DNA of 64,000 bases from Pseudomonas sp. CROZ-RG-20F-R04-15 (GTDB taxonomy: Bacteria > Pseudomonadota > Gammaproteobacteria > Pseudomonadales > Pseudomonadaceae): contig NZ_JAKNQL010000004.1 in NCBI RefSeq assembly GCF_022662375.1, positions 1-64,000 on the forward strand, written 5' to 3'. Of the stretch, positions 40,707 through 51,276 are shown in pieces. How positions within the stretch are numbered: position 1 is the first letter of the stretch; each line of letters starts with the position of its first letter. Under the pieces are notes generated by a model that did no database searches, was not told the DNA's origin, and worked only from the letters and a program-made list of their open reading frames with translations. The translations under genes and the position numbers were made by a program.

Positions 40707-41911
40707 GTCTGATTCAACGCATCGATGCCCTCCTGCCGCAGACCCAATGCGGCAAGTGTGGCCATCCCGGATGCAAGCCCTATGCACAAGGCATCGCCGA
40801 GGGCGAGCCGATCAACAAGTGCCCGCCGGGCGGTGACGAAACCATCGCTGCGCTGGCTGAACTGCTGAAAGTGCCGGTGCTGGAACTGGACATCAGTCGC
40901 GGTTCGGCGCCGCCTCAGGTTGCCTATATCCGCGAAGCCGAATGCATTGGCTGCACCAAGTGCATCCAGGCCTGCCCGATCGACGCAATTGTCGGCGCAG
41001 CGAAACTGATGCACACCGTGATCATCGATGAATGCACCGGTTGCGACCTGTGTGTCGCACCATGTCCGGTGGATTGCATTGAAATGCACCCGCTGCCGCT
41101 CGGCACATTGCCGGTGGTCGGCGGTCTGGCCTTGAGCCTCGACGAGCAACGCGCACGCGCAGCCAAACGTGATCACGCGCGTCAGCGCTTCGAGCGCCGA
41201 AACGAGCGTTTGCAACGCGAAGAACAACAGAAACAGGCTGAACGTGAGGCCCGGGCAAAACGGGCGGCGCAACCTGAAGTGACCGCCACCGATCCGGTGC
41301 AGGCGGCGCTGGAGCGAGTGCGTGCGCAGAAAGCAGCGTCCGCAGATGCAGCACTGAAGAAAGCCAAGATCGATGTGGCGATGAGCCGTGCACAATTGCA
41401 CAAATCGTTGAAAGCGTTCGGCCATCCGCCGACATTCGAGCAGCAGTCGCAATTGATCTTGTTGCAACAGCAGTTCGAAGCGGCAGAACTGACCCTGGCG
41501 AAACTTGAAAGCAGCGCAACGCCAGCGCCCATAGTGCCCGCCCCCGCCAAAGACGCCGATCTGAAACGGGCGAAGATCCAGTTGGCCATGCGCCGCGCCG
41601 AACTGAAAAAAGCCCAAACCGCCGAAGCGGCGCCCGCTCAGATCGCCACGCTGGAACAATCGCTGCGCGACGCCGAGCAGGCCCTGCACGCCGCCGAAAC
41701 CATCAGCGAGCAGCCATTGCCTGACTTGGTGCGCGTCGAAAAACGCCCGATCGACAGCCAGCTTCGCCAGTTGAAAACCGAATTGGCCTACGCCCGCGCG
41801 GACCTCAACAAACTCGAACGGCGCGCCGACACGCCCACAGAAATGCTCGACAAGGCCCGCGCCCGCCTGCAAGACGCCGAGCGCCAGGTGCAAGATCATG
41901 TTGCCCCTTGA
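40703..41911 (+). CDS. rnfB: Rnf complex subunit B, no membrane anchor, with RnfC-like repeat tail
   Basis: 402 aa; starts at [20 protein letters not shown], roughly residue 37 of normal RnfB, so the N-terminal TM is missing. Fe-S sites remain: C16/C19/C24/C40 and two [4Fe-4S] ferredoxin motifs C81-84-87-91 and C111-114-117-121. After residue 145 a charged coiled-coil tail contains three related about 50-residue repeats beginning near 216, 286 and 351 (D..LK.AK..LA..RA.L.K). Similar repeats normally end RnfC, which is absent here. Overlaps rnfA by 4 bp and rnfD by 14 bp. Confidence 0.88.
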   Translation: MSLIQRIDALLPQTQCGKCGHPGCKPYAQGIAEGEPINKCPPGGDETIAALAELLKVPVLELDISRGSAPPQVAYIREAECIGCTKCIQACPIDAIVGAAKLMHTVIIDECTGCDLCVAPCPVDCIEMHPLPLGTLPVVGGLALSLDEQRARAAKRDHARQRFERRNERLQREEQQKQAEREARAKRAAQPEVTATDPVQAALERVRAQKAASADAALKKAKIDVAMSRAQLHKSLKAFGHPPTFEQQSQLILLQQQFEAAELTLAKLESSATPAPIVPAPAKDADLKRAKIQLAMRRAELKKAQTAEAAPAQIATLEQSLRDAEQALHAAETISEQPLPDLVRVEKRPIDSQLRQLKTELAYARADLNKLERRADTPTEMLDKARARLQDAERQVQDHVAP

Positions 41912-42881
41912 GACGCCGGACAATCGCCTGCAACAGGCGATGAAGCTGGTACTGCTGGCGACGTTGCCGGGGCTGCTGGCGCTGTTCTGGTTTTACGGTT
42001 GGGGCGTATTGATCAATCTGCTGCTGTCTCTGCTCACCGCGCTGATTGTCGAGGCTGCGGTGCTCCGTTTGCGCCGACAACCCATGCAGCCGACGCTGAG
42101 CGACGGCAGTGCGCTGGTCAGCGCGACGTTGCTGGCTGCCGCCCTGCCACCCTACTGCCCCTGGTGGCTGACGGTGACGGCCATTGCCTCGGGCTTGCTG
42201 TTCGGCAAGCACGTGTACGGTGGCGTCGGGAAAAACCCCTTCAACCCGGCAATGCTCGGCTTCGCCCTGGCCATGGTGATGTTCCCGCAGCCGATGACCC
42301 ATTGGCCGGCCCACGGCCTGGACCTGACCGCCGCTTTTCAACAGGTGTTCGGCGCAGGTGGGGCACCGGACGCCTGGGCACAGGCCACTGTGCTGGACAG
42401 CCTGCGCATCAACAAAAGCCTGACCATGGACGAGTTGTTCGCCAGCAATCCGGCCTTCGGTCGGTTTGGCGGACACGGTGTGGAGTGGGTGAATCTGGCG
42501 TTTCTCGCCGGCGGGTTGTTTTTGCTACAACGCCAGGTCTTTGCCTGGCACGCTCCGCTGGGCATGCTTGCCAGCCTGTTTGTCGCAAGCCTGCTGTGCT
42601 GGAATGGTTCAGGTTCGGACTCGCATGGATCGCCGCTGTTTCATCTGCTCAGCGGCGCAACCATGCTCGGCGCGTTCTTCATCATCACTGAACCGGTGTC
42701 CGGCGCGAAAACCGCGCTCGCCCGTCTGCTGTTCGGTGTCGGCGTCGGGCTGCTGACTTATTTGATTCGCACCTGGGGCGGATACCCGGATGGCGTGGCA
42801 TTTGCGGTGTTGCTGATGAATCTTGGCGTACCGGCGCTGGAGCGATTTGCCGCGGCTCGTCAGTCAGAGGTGAGCCCATGA
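41898..42881 (+). CDS. rnfD: Rnf complex subunit D, flavin-binding membrane protein
   Basis: 327 aa, about eight to nine TM helices. Shows [26 protein letters not shown] near residue 112 and [19 protein letters not shown] near 260. The covalent FMN attachment motif Dxx(S/T)GAT reads D158-A-W-A-Q-A-T164, keeping Asp and Thr but not the middle residues. Homologous to NqrB; part of the ion-translocating membrane core. Overlaps rnfB and rnfG. Confidence 0.88.
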   Translation: MLPLETPDNRLQQAMKLVLLATLPGLLALFWFYGWGVLINLLLSLLTALIVEAAVLRLRRQPMQPTLSDGSALVSATLLAAALPPYCPWWLTVTAIASGLLFGKHVYGGVGKNPFNPAMLGFALAMVMFPQPMTHWPAHGLDLTAAFQQVFGAGGAPDAWAQATVLDSLRINKSLTMDELFASNPAFGRFGGHGVEWVNLAFLAGGLFLLQRQVFAWHAPLGMLASLFVASLLCWNGSGSDSHGSPLFHLLSGATMLGAFFIITEPVSGAKTALARLLFGVGVGLLTYLIRTWGGYPDGVAFAVLLMNLGVPALERFAAARQSEVSP

Positions 42882-43483
42882 GTCGCACGGTCAGCGCGGT
42901 GACTGTTGTGTTGCTGGCCGTCATCGGCATCGCTGCGACGTACGTTGTACAACGCATTAACGCACCACAGATTGCCGCCGCGCAGCGCTTGATCGAAACC
43001 CGCAAACTGCTTGATCTGCTGCCGCTTCAAACCTACGACAATCAACCGTTGGAACAACCTTTGGCCTTGGCCGACACTGCCTTGAGCCATAGCACCTTGA
43101 CGGGCGGTTATCGCGCGACCCTGGGCGGCCAGACTGTAGCGATACTGCTGCGAAGTCAGGCCCAGGGTTATGCGGGCGCCATCGAGTTGTTGATCGCTGT
43201 GGATGCCAACGGCAGATTGTTGGGTGTCAAAATCCTCAAACAGACCGAAACGCCAGCACTCGGCGGACATCTCGGTGACTGGCCGAATGCCTGGCTGCAG
43301 ACGTTTATCGGTAAGTCGGGCAATGAGCCGACAGAGGCGGGCTGGGCGCTGAAAAAGGATCGAGGACAGTTCGACCAAATGGCCGGAGCAACCATCACCT
43401 CTCGCGCCGCAATCAGCGCGATCCATGATGCCCTGCGCTATTTCGATAAACATCGTGCGGCACTGCTGGGGAGCGGCACATGA
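42878..43483 (+). CDS. rnfG: Rnf complex subunit G, covalent-FMN protein
   Basis: 201 aa. One N-terminal TM (5-24) and a periplasmic FMN-binding domain. The flavinylation motif is DQMAGAT (166-172), with the acceptor Thr172 intact, so FMN attachment is plausible given an ApbE flavin transferase elsewhere. Start and stop overlap neighbours by ATGA. Confidence 0.9.
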   Translation: MSRTVSAVTVVLLAVIGIAATYVVQRINAPQIAAAQRLIETRKLLDLLPLQTYDNQPLEQPLALADTALSHSTLTGGYRATLGGQTVAILLRSQAQGYAGAIELLIAVDANGRLLGVKILKQTETPALGGHLGDWPNAWLQTFIGKSGNEPTEAGWALKKDRGQFDQMAGATITSRAAISAIHDALRYFDKHRAALLGSGT

Positions 43484-44061
43484 ACCGGTCGGCGGCTATT
43501 TCGAACGCCTTGATGCTGACCCTGCTGCTTGGCACCAGTGAGTCATTGGCAGGCGCGCGGGGTACATTATTGATGTTCGCTACGGTGGTGAGCCTCTATG
43601 GTCTGTGCATGTCCGCTTTACGCTCACGACTCACAGGAACAAGTGTTTTGCTGGCAAGCCTGCTGCTCGCCGCGACTTTCACCAGTTGCGCAGAGCTTAT
43701 GGCGCAACGCTGGTTTCTACCCTGGCAGCAATCTTTCGGCCTCTATACCAGCCTGTTCGCCTTGCAATGCGTGGTGCTGGAGCACAATGGTTTCTGGTAC
43801 CAGTCGCTGACCGAGCGCTTCAAGCTTTGCGTTATGTTCGGCAGTTTAATGCTGATGCTCGCCGGGCTGCGTGAGCTCATCGGTCAAGGTAGCCTCGGCC
43901 GGGGACTCGCCGAATCATGGCCAGGTATTGTTGTATTCAGCGAAGGGCTGCATTTGATTAGCTTGATCCCCGGCGCTTTTATTTTGTTGGCGCTGCTGCT
44001 TGCGGCGCGCCAGGCGTTGATTCGCCCGAACTCAATTTCCAAGGAAACACATCGTCCATGA
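43480..44061 (+). CDS. rnfE: Rnf complex subunit E, with one of two cluster cysteines
   Basis: 193 aa, six TM predicted, shorter than the usual about 230. Recognised by LAGLRELIGQGSLG (near 126) and SLIPGAFILLALLLA. The cluster cysteine of LLGLCPLLA is replaced (LLGTSESLA, Ser20), while that of TNCIVVG is kept as Cys97 (LQCVVLE). Partner of RnfA in the membrane. Overlaps rnfG and nth by 4 bp each. Confidence 0.85.
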   Translation: MNRSAAISNALMLTLLLGTSESLAGARGTLLMFATVVSLYGLCMSALRSRLTGTSVLLASLLLAATFTSCAELMAQRWFLPWQQSFGLYTSLFALQCVVLEHNGFWYQSLTERFKLCVMFGSLMLMLAGLRELIGQGSLGRGLAESWPGIVVFSEGLHLISLIPGAFILLALLLAARQALIRPNSISKETHRP

Positions 44062-44696
44062 ATGCTGCAAAACGTCTGGAGATTTTTCGCCGCCTGCACG
44101 AAGACAATCCGGAGCCGAAGACCGAGCTGGCCTACTCCTCGCCGTTCGAGTTGTTGATCGCCGTGATTCTTTCAGCGCAGTCGACCGATGTCGGTGTCAA
44201 CAAGGCCACGGCGAAGCTGTTCCCGGTTGCCAATACTCCGGCCGCGATACACGCCTTGGGTGTCGACGGTCTATCCGAATACATCAAGACGATCGGCCTC
44301 TACAACAGCAAGGCCAGGAACGTCATTGAAACCTGCCGTTTGCTGGTTGAACGCCATGGCAGCGAGGTTCCGCAAACCCGCGAAGAACTCGAGGCCTTGC
44401 CCGGAGTGGGCCGCAAAACCGCAAACGTAGTGCTCAACACGGCTTTCCGGCAACTGACCATGGCTGTCGACACCCACATCTTTCGGGTCAGCAATCGCAC
44501 CGGCATTGCACCGGGCAAAAATGTGGTCGAGGTGGAAAAAAAGCTGATGAAGTTTGTCCCCAAAGAATTCCTGCTCGACTCTCATCACTGGCTGATTCTT
44601 CACGGCCGCTATGTGTGTCTGGCCCGCAAGCCGCGCTGCGGCAGTTGCCGGATCGAGGACTTGTGCGAATACAAAGCCAAAACTTCGGACGATTGA
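44058..44696 (+). CDS. nth: Endonuclease III
   Basis: 212 aa, full length. DNA glycosylase/AP-lyase for oxidised pyrimidines. Helix-hairpin-helix LPGVGRKTANVVL with catalytic Lys (near 120), catalytic Asp in VDTHIFRVSNR, and the [4Fe-4S] ligands C-x6-C-x2-C-x5-C at the C-terminus. Coupled to the rnf operon by a 4-bp overlap, as in many gammaproteobacteria. Confidence 0.98.
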   Translation: MNAAKRLEIFRRLHEDNPEPKTELAYSSPFELLIAVILSAQSTDVGVNKATAKLFPVANTPAAIHALGVDGLSEYIKTIGLYNSKARNVIETCRLLVERHGSEVPQTREELEALPGVGRKTANVVLNTAFRQLTMAVDTHIFRVSNRTGIAPGKNVVEVEKKLMKFVPKEFLLDSHHWLILHGRYVCLARKPRCGSCRIEDLCEYKAKTSDD

Positions 44697-44802
44697 CCGG
44701 CTATTGGAATAATTGATGAGTCGATTGAAAAAATCTTTTTTACCCGCCGCTGGAATGTCGATATAAGGAGCGCCAAAGGCATTCTTAGCCGGGAGTCAGC
44801 TT

Positions 44803-44979
44803 ATGAGTAGCGACACAGAGCAACTGGATGTAGATGACGATATCGCTGCAGAAACTGATGACGCCGAACCTGTGGTCGAAGTCGCCAAGACCAATCTGAG
44901 CAAGCGCCGCACCATCGATAACCTGCTTGAGGAGCGCCGACTGCAAAAACGATTGGCCGAGTTCGATTTTGATGACTGA
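44803..44979 (+). CDS. Small acidic conserved protein (PA3496-like)
   Basis: 58 aa: MSSDTEQLDVDDDI, then a basic helix SKRRTIDNLLEERRLQKRLAEFDFDD. The size, acidic-then-basic pattern and position just after nth match the small uncharacterised protein I remember as PA3496. AGGAG at about 44766 and GGGAG near 44791 provide ribosome binding. A strong terminator follows 8 bp after the stop. Function unknown. Confidence 0.8.
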   Translation: MSSDTEQLDVDDDIAAETDDAEPVVEVAKTNLSKRRTIDNLLEERRLQKRLAEFDFDD

Positions 44980-44987
44980 TATTTGAA

Positions 44988-45011
44988 AGCCTCCCGAACC
45001 GGAGGCTTTTT
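44988..45011 (+). terminator. Terminator after the small acidic protein
   Basis: Stem AGCCTCC/GGAGGCT, loop CGAACC, followed by TTTTT. Confidence 0.92.
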
Positions 45012-45069
45012 ACTTTCTGCAGCTAGCTGGATTCGATCGGCCCATGACCCTGTCAGCTACTACAGGTAT

Positions 45070-45699
45070 TCAGACCAGACCATTGCGCTGCGCCAACTCG
45101 ATCAGGTCAACCAGGGAACGTGCATTAAGCTTCAACAACAAGCGTGTCTTGTAAGTGCTCACGGTTTTGTTACTTAAAAACATGCCATCGGCGATTTCCT
45201 TGTTGGTCTTTCCCCGTGCCAACTGCTGTAACACCATCATCTCCCGACCGGACAGACGATCCACCATGTCGGCCTCACTGGCATTGCCCAGACTGGTTCG
45301 CACCGTATGCAAAGCCTGATTGGGGAAATAACTGTAGCCTGACAATACCGCCTTGATCGCACTGAGCAGTTCGGTCAGGTCCTGCTGTTTACAAACATAG
45401 CCGGCCGCCCCCGACTGCATGCAGCGCATTGAAAAATGCCCGGGCGCCTGTGAAGTCAATACCAGGACTTTAATAGGCATGGCCGTCGAAGTCAGACGCG
45501 CGATAACTTCCAGACCATCAAGCTTCGGTATCCCAATATCCAGAATAACAATATCCGGCATTTGTTCTCGAGCCAGTTGTAACGCATCCACACCGTTATC
45601 AGTCTCTGCGATGACTTCGTAGCCATGACGTTCCATCAGCATACGCACCGCAAGACGAATGACAGGATGATCATCCACGATCAGCACTTTATTCATGGG
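45070..45699 (-). CDS. Orphan NarL/FixJ-family response regulator
   Basis: 209 aa from ATG 45699 (MNKVLIVDDHPVIRLAV). Receiver domain with Asp53 (IVILDIGIPKLDG) and a C-terminal LuxR HTH (LSGREMMVLQQLARGKTNKEIADGMFLSNKTVSTYKTRL is its region). No kinase gene is adjacent, so its partner lies elsewhere. Sequence style resembles RocA1/BvgA-type regulators of fimbrial or biofilm genes; the specific pathway is uncertain. Confidence 0.9.
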   Translation of the reverse strand, partial: PMNKVLIVDDHPVIRLAVRMLMERHGYEVIAETDNGVDALQLAREQMPDIVILDIGIPKLDGLEVIARLTSTAMPIKVLVLTSQAPGHFSMRCMQSGAAGYVCKQQDLTELLSAIKAVLSGYSYFPNQALHTVRTSLGNASEADMVDRLSGREMMVLQQLARGKTNKEIADGMFLSNKTVSTYKTRLLLKLNARSLVDLIELAQRNGLV

Positions 45700-46179
45700 C
45701 AAGTCCAGTTTCGCTGTTCGAATTTTTAGAACACGCACAATAGCCCAGCCACTTGCTCTATGGCATGCCAGGATAATCATGCACTTGCATCGAAAGACAT
45801 GCCCTACAGTCATTGCGGATTAATCCTACAAAAAACCGCTGCCCCTAGAAAAAACCGACACCATTGCCTCCTTCGGACGCTGCAATATTTCCCTGTTTAC
45901 ATTGTTACAGGCCACTTCCAGCAGCGCTGAAATCGTGACTCGCCGCGATGACCAATAACGTCTGAGCCCGCGCTGAACAACTTCGATTCGGCGGATGAAA
46001 GCAACACGATTTCAAATTGGAAACATCAAGCAATATCAATTGCAGAGCAACACGCCACCTCAGCCAAAATATAAACACCTGAAACAAGATATTTATACCT
46101 GACGATTTGTTTTTGCTATAAAAATAAACATCTCGGAAAACAACTACCAAACAACAACCCAACTACCAATACAGTAACT
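45700..46179. other. AT-rich intergenic region without a convincing gene
   Basis: 480 bp with clearly lower GC than the surroundings from about 45950 onward. A short inverted repeat CCTGT/ACAGG (45892-45911) is present. Minus-strand ORFs here show no family features. It probably holds the promoters of the response regulator and of the AT-rich gene that follows. Confidence 0.6.
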
Positions 46180-46926
46180 ATGAGAAAGATCAGACAGAAG
46201 AGCCAAAGCATGTTGAAAATAAAAAACAAAATCACCAACCCAATGACCGTCATTGCCATATTTGCCGCCATCTCGGAAACATCAGCCGCGATCTCGCTAC
46301 CGTTTCTCGACAATAAGGACCGGGAAATATACGTGTGGTTCTTGATCAGCTTTCCGTTTTATTTGTTATTCCTTTTCTTTATCACACTAAATTTCAACTA
46401 CCGTTCCCTCTACTCACCCTCCGACTTCGGTAAAGACAAAAACTTTCTAAAAGTAATCGATAACAACGATCGCGAGAACAAACGACACACCTCGCCCCAG
46501 GAACCCAGCATGCAAGGTACATTTGGATTATCAAGTTGTATCGTGCCAAGTGAGTCAAACACTGCCGATCGGCAAGATTCATGCAAGATCCACAACGCAC
46601 CTGACCCACCGACGGACATCAACAAAAAGCCGAACCTGATTGTTCAGCACAACATTCAGTTACCTGCATGGATCAGTAACCTGCACCTCATTGATGCGAG
46701 GGATGTCGATGAAGCCAAGGAGTTAGCTACGATTCTGGAAAACATCCGAACCCTCGACAGAAAAACTGCCCGGGTGGTGGTCTTCCTTTCCAATCACGTG
46801 TCGGATGTTTTACTGACGAAAAACGCACTGCTGCAAAGCAAGCAGGTAAAAAAGGGCTCGGGCAAGACGCTCTGTATCGTCTATAACCTGTGTTCGCAAG
46901 CAGTGACGCTGATGGCACGTACATGA
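46180..46926 (+). CDS. AT-rich two-TM protein of unknown function
   Basis: 248 aa; start uncertain (ATG 46180, 46210 or 46240; none has a strong Shine-Dalgarno). Two hydrophobic segments at 22-42 and 51-71 are followed by NYRSLYSPSDF (73-83), then a polar, poorly conserved linker (about 84-150) and a C-terminal alpha/beta-looking part (VVVFLSNHVSDVLL, TLCIVYNL). Base composition and codon use differ from neighbours, indicating recent acquisition. The two-TM plus LY(S/A)PSDF pattern recalls a module I remember from bacterial conflict and stress-response effectors; this is unverified. Confidence 0.65.
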   Translation: MRKIRQKSQSMLKIKNKITNPMTVIAIFAAISETSAAISLPFLDNKDREIYVWFLISFPFYLLFLFFITLNFNYRSLYSPSDFGKDKNFLKVIDNNDRENKRHTSPQEPSMQGTFGLSSCIVPSESNTADRQDSCKIHNAPDPPTDINKKPNLIVQHNIQLPAWISNLHLIDARDVDEAKELATILENIRTLDRKTARVVVFLSNHVSDVLLTKNALLQSKQVKKGSGKTLCIVYNLCSQAVTLMART

Positions 46927-46996
46927 AAGATGAGTCTTGGCGACAAGCGCGAAGACCACAAACACGGCTCGATCAGATCCAGACAAAGAATCATGC

Positions 46997-47036
46997 AAAA
47001 AGGGCGACCTTGTCTCGATGACAAGGCCGCCCTTTT
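46997..47036. terminator. Bidirectional terminator between the AT-rich gene and argG
   Basis: Stem AAAAGGGCG-CCTTGT/ACAAGG-CGCCCTTTT with one bulge, T runs on both outer flanks; 23 bp after the argG stop. Confidence 0.9.
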
Positions 47037-47059
47037 CATTACACGTCAGTCTGCAACGC

Positions 47060-48277
<1,218 letters not shown>

Positions 48278-48406
48278 GCCATCACTCCACGGGGTTCTAC
48301 GGAAAGCCGAGGAGTCTACCGCTCAAACGCGATAATTTACAGAGGCGCGACAGCTTAAGACGACAAAGCGACAGAATCTGTCGAGAGCGCGACGATGACC
48401 GGCGGG

Positions 48407-49330
48407 TCAGGAAGTCGCTGCAGTGCTGGCTGGCGTGCTCGCTTGCGGCGCAGGTGCGGGGCTGACCGGCGCCACGCGTGCCAGTTTTACATTGACCCGA
48501 CGGTTCTTCGCGCGATTGGCCGCATTGGTGTTCGGCACAATGGGATATTGCTCGCCGTGGAAACGCACGGTGATCTGCGATTCCTGAATACCATTGGCCT
48601 TGAAGAAGTCGACCACCGCCAGCGCGCGGCGCCGCGACAGTTCGCGGTTGGTCAGGCGATTACCGCTGTTATCAGAATGGCCGTCGAGCTCGATGTGATT
48701 GACCGTCGGGTCGGCCTTCATGAATTCGAGCATTACTTGCAGCTTGGCCTTGGCGGCGGCATCGAGGTCAACACCCTCGCCGGGGAAGCCGATCTGCGAC
48801 TGTTTGATCTGTTCGAAATTCTGCGGCAGCAATTTCGCCACACAGGTCTGATAGTCGTTAAACGCCTTGCTGAATTTGACCGGCAGCAAGCGCACTTCCG
48901 AAACACGGCCATCGCCAGACGCGCGACGTACAACCGGGCTGCGACCGTCCAGCAGGCCACTGATCAGACCACCGGCCTGGGACTGCGAACTGTTGAACAA
49001 TACGTTGCCACTGCCGAGTCTCACGGATCCGAGATTGATGTCGCCCCGGCCCGGCTGCCAAGGCGCCGCCGCCGCGAGCAAGGTCGCTGAACCGCCGCCA
49101 AGCATGGCGTTGTAGGCATTCAGACGAAATATCGCCTGCTCACCGGCCTTGCGCACGAACTCACCCGAGCCGAAATCCGTGATCGGCTGGGTCAGACGAC
49201 ATTCGAACTTGTCCCCGGCGACCGTCCACTCAATGTTCTCCAGACGGGTCTGGTACGTGAGCGCCATCGCGGGAAAGCTGGCAAACACACTGAGCAAGGC
49301 TAAATAACGCTGGCGCACGGGAGGCTCCAT
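48407..49330 (-). CDS. motY: Flagellar motor T-ring protein MotY (OmpA-like)
   Basis: 307 aa from ATG 49330 (a GTG at 49345 is possible). Signal peptide, N-terminal MotY-specific beta domain (ALTYQTRLENIEWTVAGDKFECRL in part) and a C-terminal OmpA peptidoglycan-binding domain (HIELDGHSDNSGNRLTNRELSRRRA). MotY binds PomB/MotB-type stators to the flagellar motor in Vibrio and Pseudomonas. Position between argG and pyrC matches my memory of P. aeruginosa. Confidence 0.92.
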   Translation of the reverse strand: MEPPVRQRYLALLSVFASFPAMALTYQTRLENIEWTVAGDKFECRLTQPITDFGSGEFVRKAGEQAIFRLNAYNAMLGGGSATLLAAAAPWQPGRGDINLGSVRLGSGNVLFNSSQSQAGGLISGLLDGRSPVVRRASGDGRVSEVRLLPVKFSKAFNDYQTCVAKLLPQNFEQIKQSQIGFPGEGVDLDAAAKAKLQVMLEFMKADPTVNHIELDGHSDNSGNRLTNRELSRRRALAVVDFFKANGIQESQITVRFHGEQYPIVPNTNAANRAKNRRVNVKLARVAPVSPAPAPQASTPASTAATS

Positions 49331-49478
49331 TGGCTTCTGAAACACAAAGACCGATTCACACTATGTTTACGGCATACCTACGGGATATCGGAAGGTTCCG
49401 GCAAAACTTGATAGCGAGTGCCTGCAAGAGTCTTTTCCGGTAGCATTCGCCTCAGTTTGACCCGCCTGGAATCCCCTC

Positions 49479-50525
49479 ATGTCCGACCGCCTGACCCTGC
49501 TGCGTCCCGACGACTGGCACATTCATCTTCGCGATGGTGCCGTGTTGACCAATACCGTTGCCGATGTTGCGCGCACTTTTGGCCGCGCCATCATCATGCC
49601 CAACCTGGTACCTCCGGTGCGCAACGCCGCTGAAGCCGACGGCTATCGCCAGCGGATTCTCGCTGCCCGCCCGGCCGGCAGTCGCTTCGAGCCGCTGATG
49701 GTGCTGTACCTCACCGACCGCACCCAGCCCGAAGAAATTCGTGAAGCCAAGGCCAGCGGTTTTGTCTACGCCGCCAAGCTGTACCCGGCCGGCGCGACCA
49801 CCAACTCCGATTCCGGCGTGACCAGCATCGACAAGATTCTGCCAGCGATCGAAGCCATGGCCGAAGTCGGCATGCCGCTGTTGATCCACGGTGAAGTCAC
49901 CCGTGGCGACGTCGATGTGTTTGATCGCGAAAAGATCTTCATCGATGAACACATGCGCCGTGTGGTCGAGCGCTTCCCGACGCTGAAAGTGGTGTTTGAA
50001 CACATCACCACCGGCGATGCCGTGCAGTTCGTCAACGAGGCTTCGGCCAACGTCGGCGCGACCATCACTGCGCACCACCTGCTCTACAACCGCAACCACA
50101 TGTTGGTTGGCGGCATTCGGCCGCATTTCTATTGCCTGCCGATCCTCAAGCGCAATACGCATCAGGAAGCCCTGCTCGACGCCGCTACCAGCGGCAGCGC
50201 GAAGTTCTTCCTCGGCACCGACTCGGCGCCGCACGCCCAGCACGCCAAGGAAGCCGCCTGCGGCTGCGCCGGCTGCTACACCGCGTACGCCGCCATCGAG
50301 ATGTACGCCGAAGCCTTCGAACAGCGTAATGCGCTGGACAAACTCGAAGCCTTCGCCAGCCTCAACGGCCCACGTTTCTACGGCCTGCCAGCGAACACCG
50401 ATCGCATCACCCTGGTTCGTGAAGAATGGACCGCCCCGACCAGCCTGCCATTCGGCGAGCTGACCGTTATCCCGCTGCGCGCCGGTGAAAAACTGCGCTG
50501 GCGCCTGCTGGAGGAACACGCGTGA
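49479..50525 (+). CDS. pyrC: Dihydroorotase
   Basis: 348 aa, class II type. Third step of pyrimidine biosynthesis. Metal ligands HIHLRDG (His15, His17 region), the carboxylated Lys in [34 protein letters not shown] and DSAPH. Its last 4 bp (GTGA) overlap the rnt GTG start. Confidence 0.97.
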   Translation: MSDRLTLLRPDDWHIHLRDGAVLTNTVADVARTFGRAIIMPNLVPPVRNAAEADGYRQRILAARPAGSRFEPLMVLYLTDRTQPEEIREAKASGFVYAAKLYPAGATTNSDSGVTSIDKILPAIEAMAEVGMPLLIHGEVTRGDVDVFDREKIFIDEHMRRVVERFPTLKVVFEHITTGDAVQFVNEASANVGATITAHHLLYNRNHMLVGGIRPHFYCLPILKRNTHQEALLDAATSGSAKFFLGTDSAPHAQHAKEAACGCAGCYTAYAAIEMYAEAFEQRNALDKLEAFASLNGPRFYGLPANTDRITLVREEWTAPTSLPFGELTVIPLRAGEKLRWRLLEEHA

Positions 50526-51199
50526 GTGAAGACCATTTCGACGACGAACTGGACGGTCAAAGTAGCGGCGGCGGTTCTCGTCACCCGATGGCAGCACGCT
50601 TTCGCGGCTACCTGCCGGTTGTCGTCGACGTAGAAACCGGCGGCTTCAACTCGGCCACCGATGCGTTACTGGAGATTGCTGCGACCACCATCGCCATGGA
50701 TGAAAAGGGTTTCGTTTACCCCGATCACACCTACTTCTTTCGCGTTGAGCCTTTCGAAGGCGCCAACATCGAAGCAGCAGCGCTGGAGTTCACCGGGATC
50801 AAGCTCGATCACCCGCTGCGCATGGCCGTCAGCGAAGAAACCGCGCTGACCGACATCTTCCGTGGCATCCGCAAAGCGCTGAAGGCCAACGGCTGCAAGC
50901 GCGCGATTCTGGTCGGCCACAACAGCAGCTTCGACCTCGGCTTCCTCAATGCCGCCGTCGCGCGACTGGACATGAAGCGCAACCCGTTCCACCCGTTCTC
51001 CAGCTTTGACACCGCGACGCTGGCCGGTCTTGCCTACGGTCAAACCGTACTGGCAAAAGCCTGCCAGGCCGCCGACATCGATTTCGACGGCCGTGAAGCG
51101 CACTCCGCGCGTTACGACACCGAAAAAACCGCTGAGCTGTTCTGCGGCATCGTCAATCGCTGGAAACAGATGGGCGGCTGGGAAGACTTCGACGACTGA
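50522..51199 (+). CDS. rnt: Ribonuclease T
   Basis: 225 aa; GTG start at 50522 within the pyrC stop (translational coupling). DEDDh exonuclease that trims tRNA and stable RNA 3-prime ends. Exo motifs [10 protein letters not shown] (ExoI), [13 protein letters not shown] (ExoII) and the final [14 protein letters not shown] (ExoIII, catalytic His/Asp). Followed by a strong terminator. Confidence 0.96.
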   Translation: MSEDHFDDELDGQSSGGGSRHPMAARFRGYLPVVVDVETGGFNSATDALLEIAATTIAMDEKGFVYPDHTYFFRVEPFEGANIEAAALEFTGIKLDHPLRMAVSEETALTDIFRGIRKALKANGCKRAILVGHNSSFDLGFLNAAVARLDMKRNPFHPFSSFDTATLAGLAYGQTVLAKACQAADIDFDGREAHSARYDTEKTAELFCGIVNRWKQMGGWEDFDD

Positions 51200-51228
51200 T
51201 TGTTGGTCGTCGGGTAAATCCCGCGCAT

Positions 51229-51258
51229 AAAAAAACCGGCTCAATGAGCCGGTTTTTT
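51229..51258. terminator. Bidirectional terminator between rnt and the peroxiredoxin
   Basis: Stem AAAAAACCGGCTC/GAGCCGGTTTTTT with AAT loop; serves both convergent genes. Confidence 0.95.
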
Positions 51259-51276
51259 GTACCTCGACGTTACGCC

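Noticed and set aside
45905..46162. 85-aa minus-strand frame in the AT-rich gap
   Set aside because: Low-complexity hydrophobic translation of AT-rich DNA, no ribosome-binding site or homology signal by eye.
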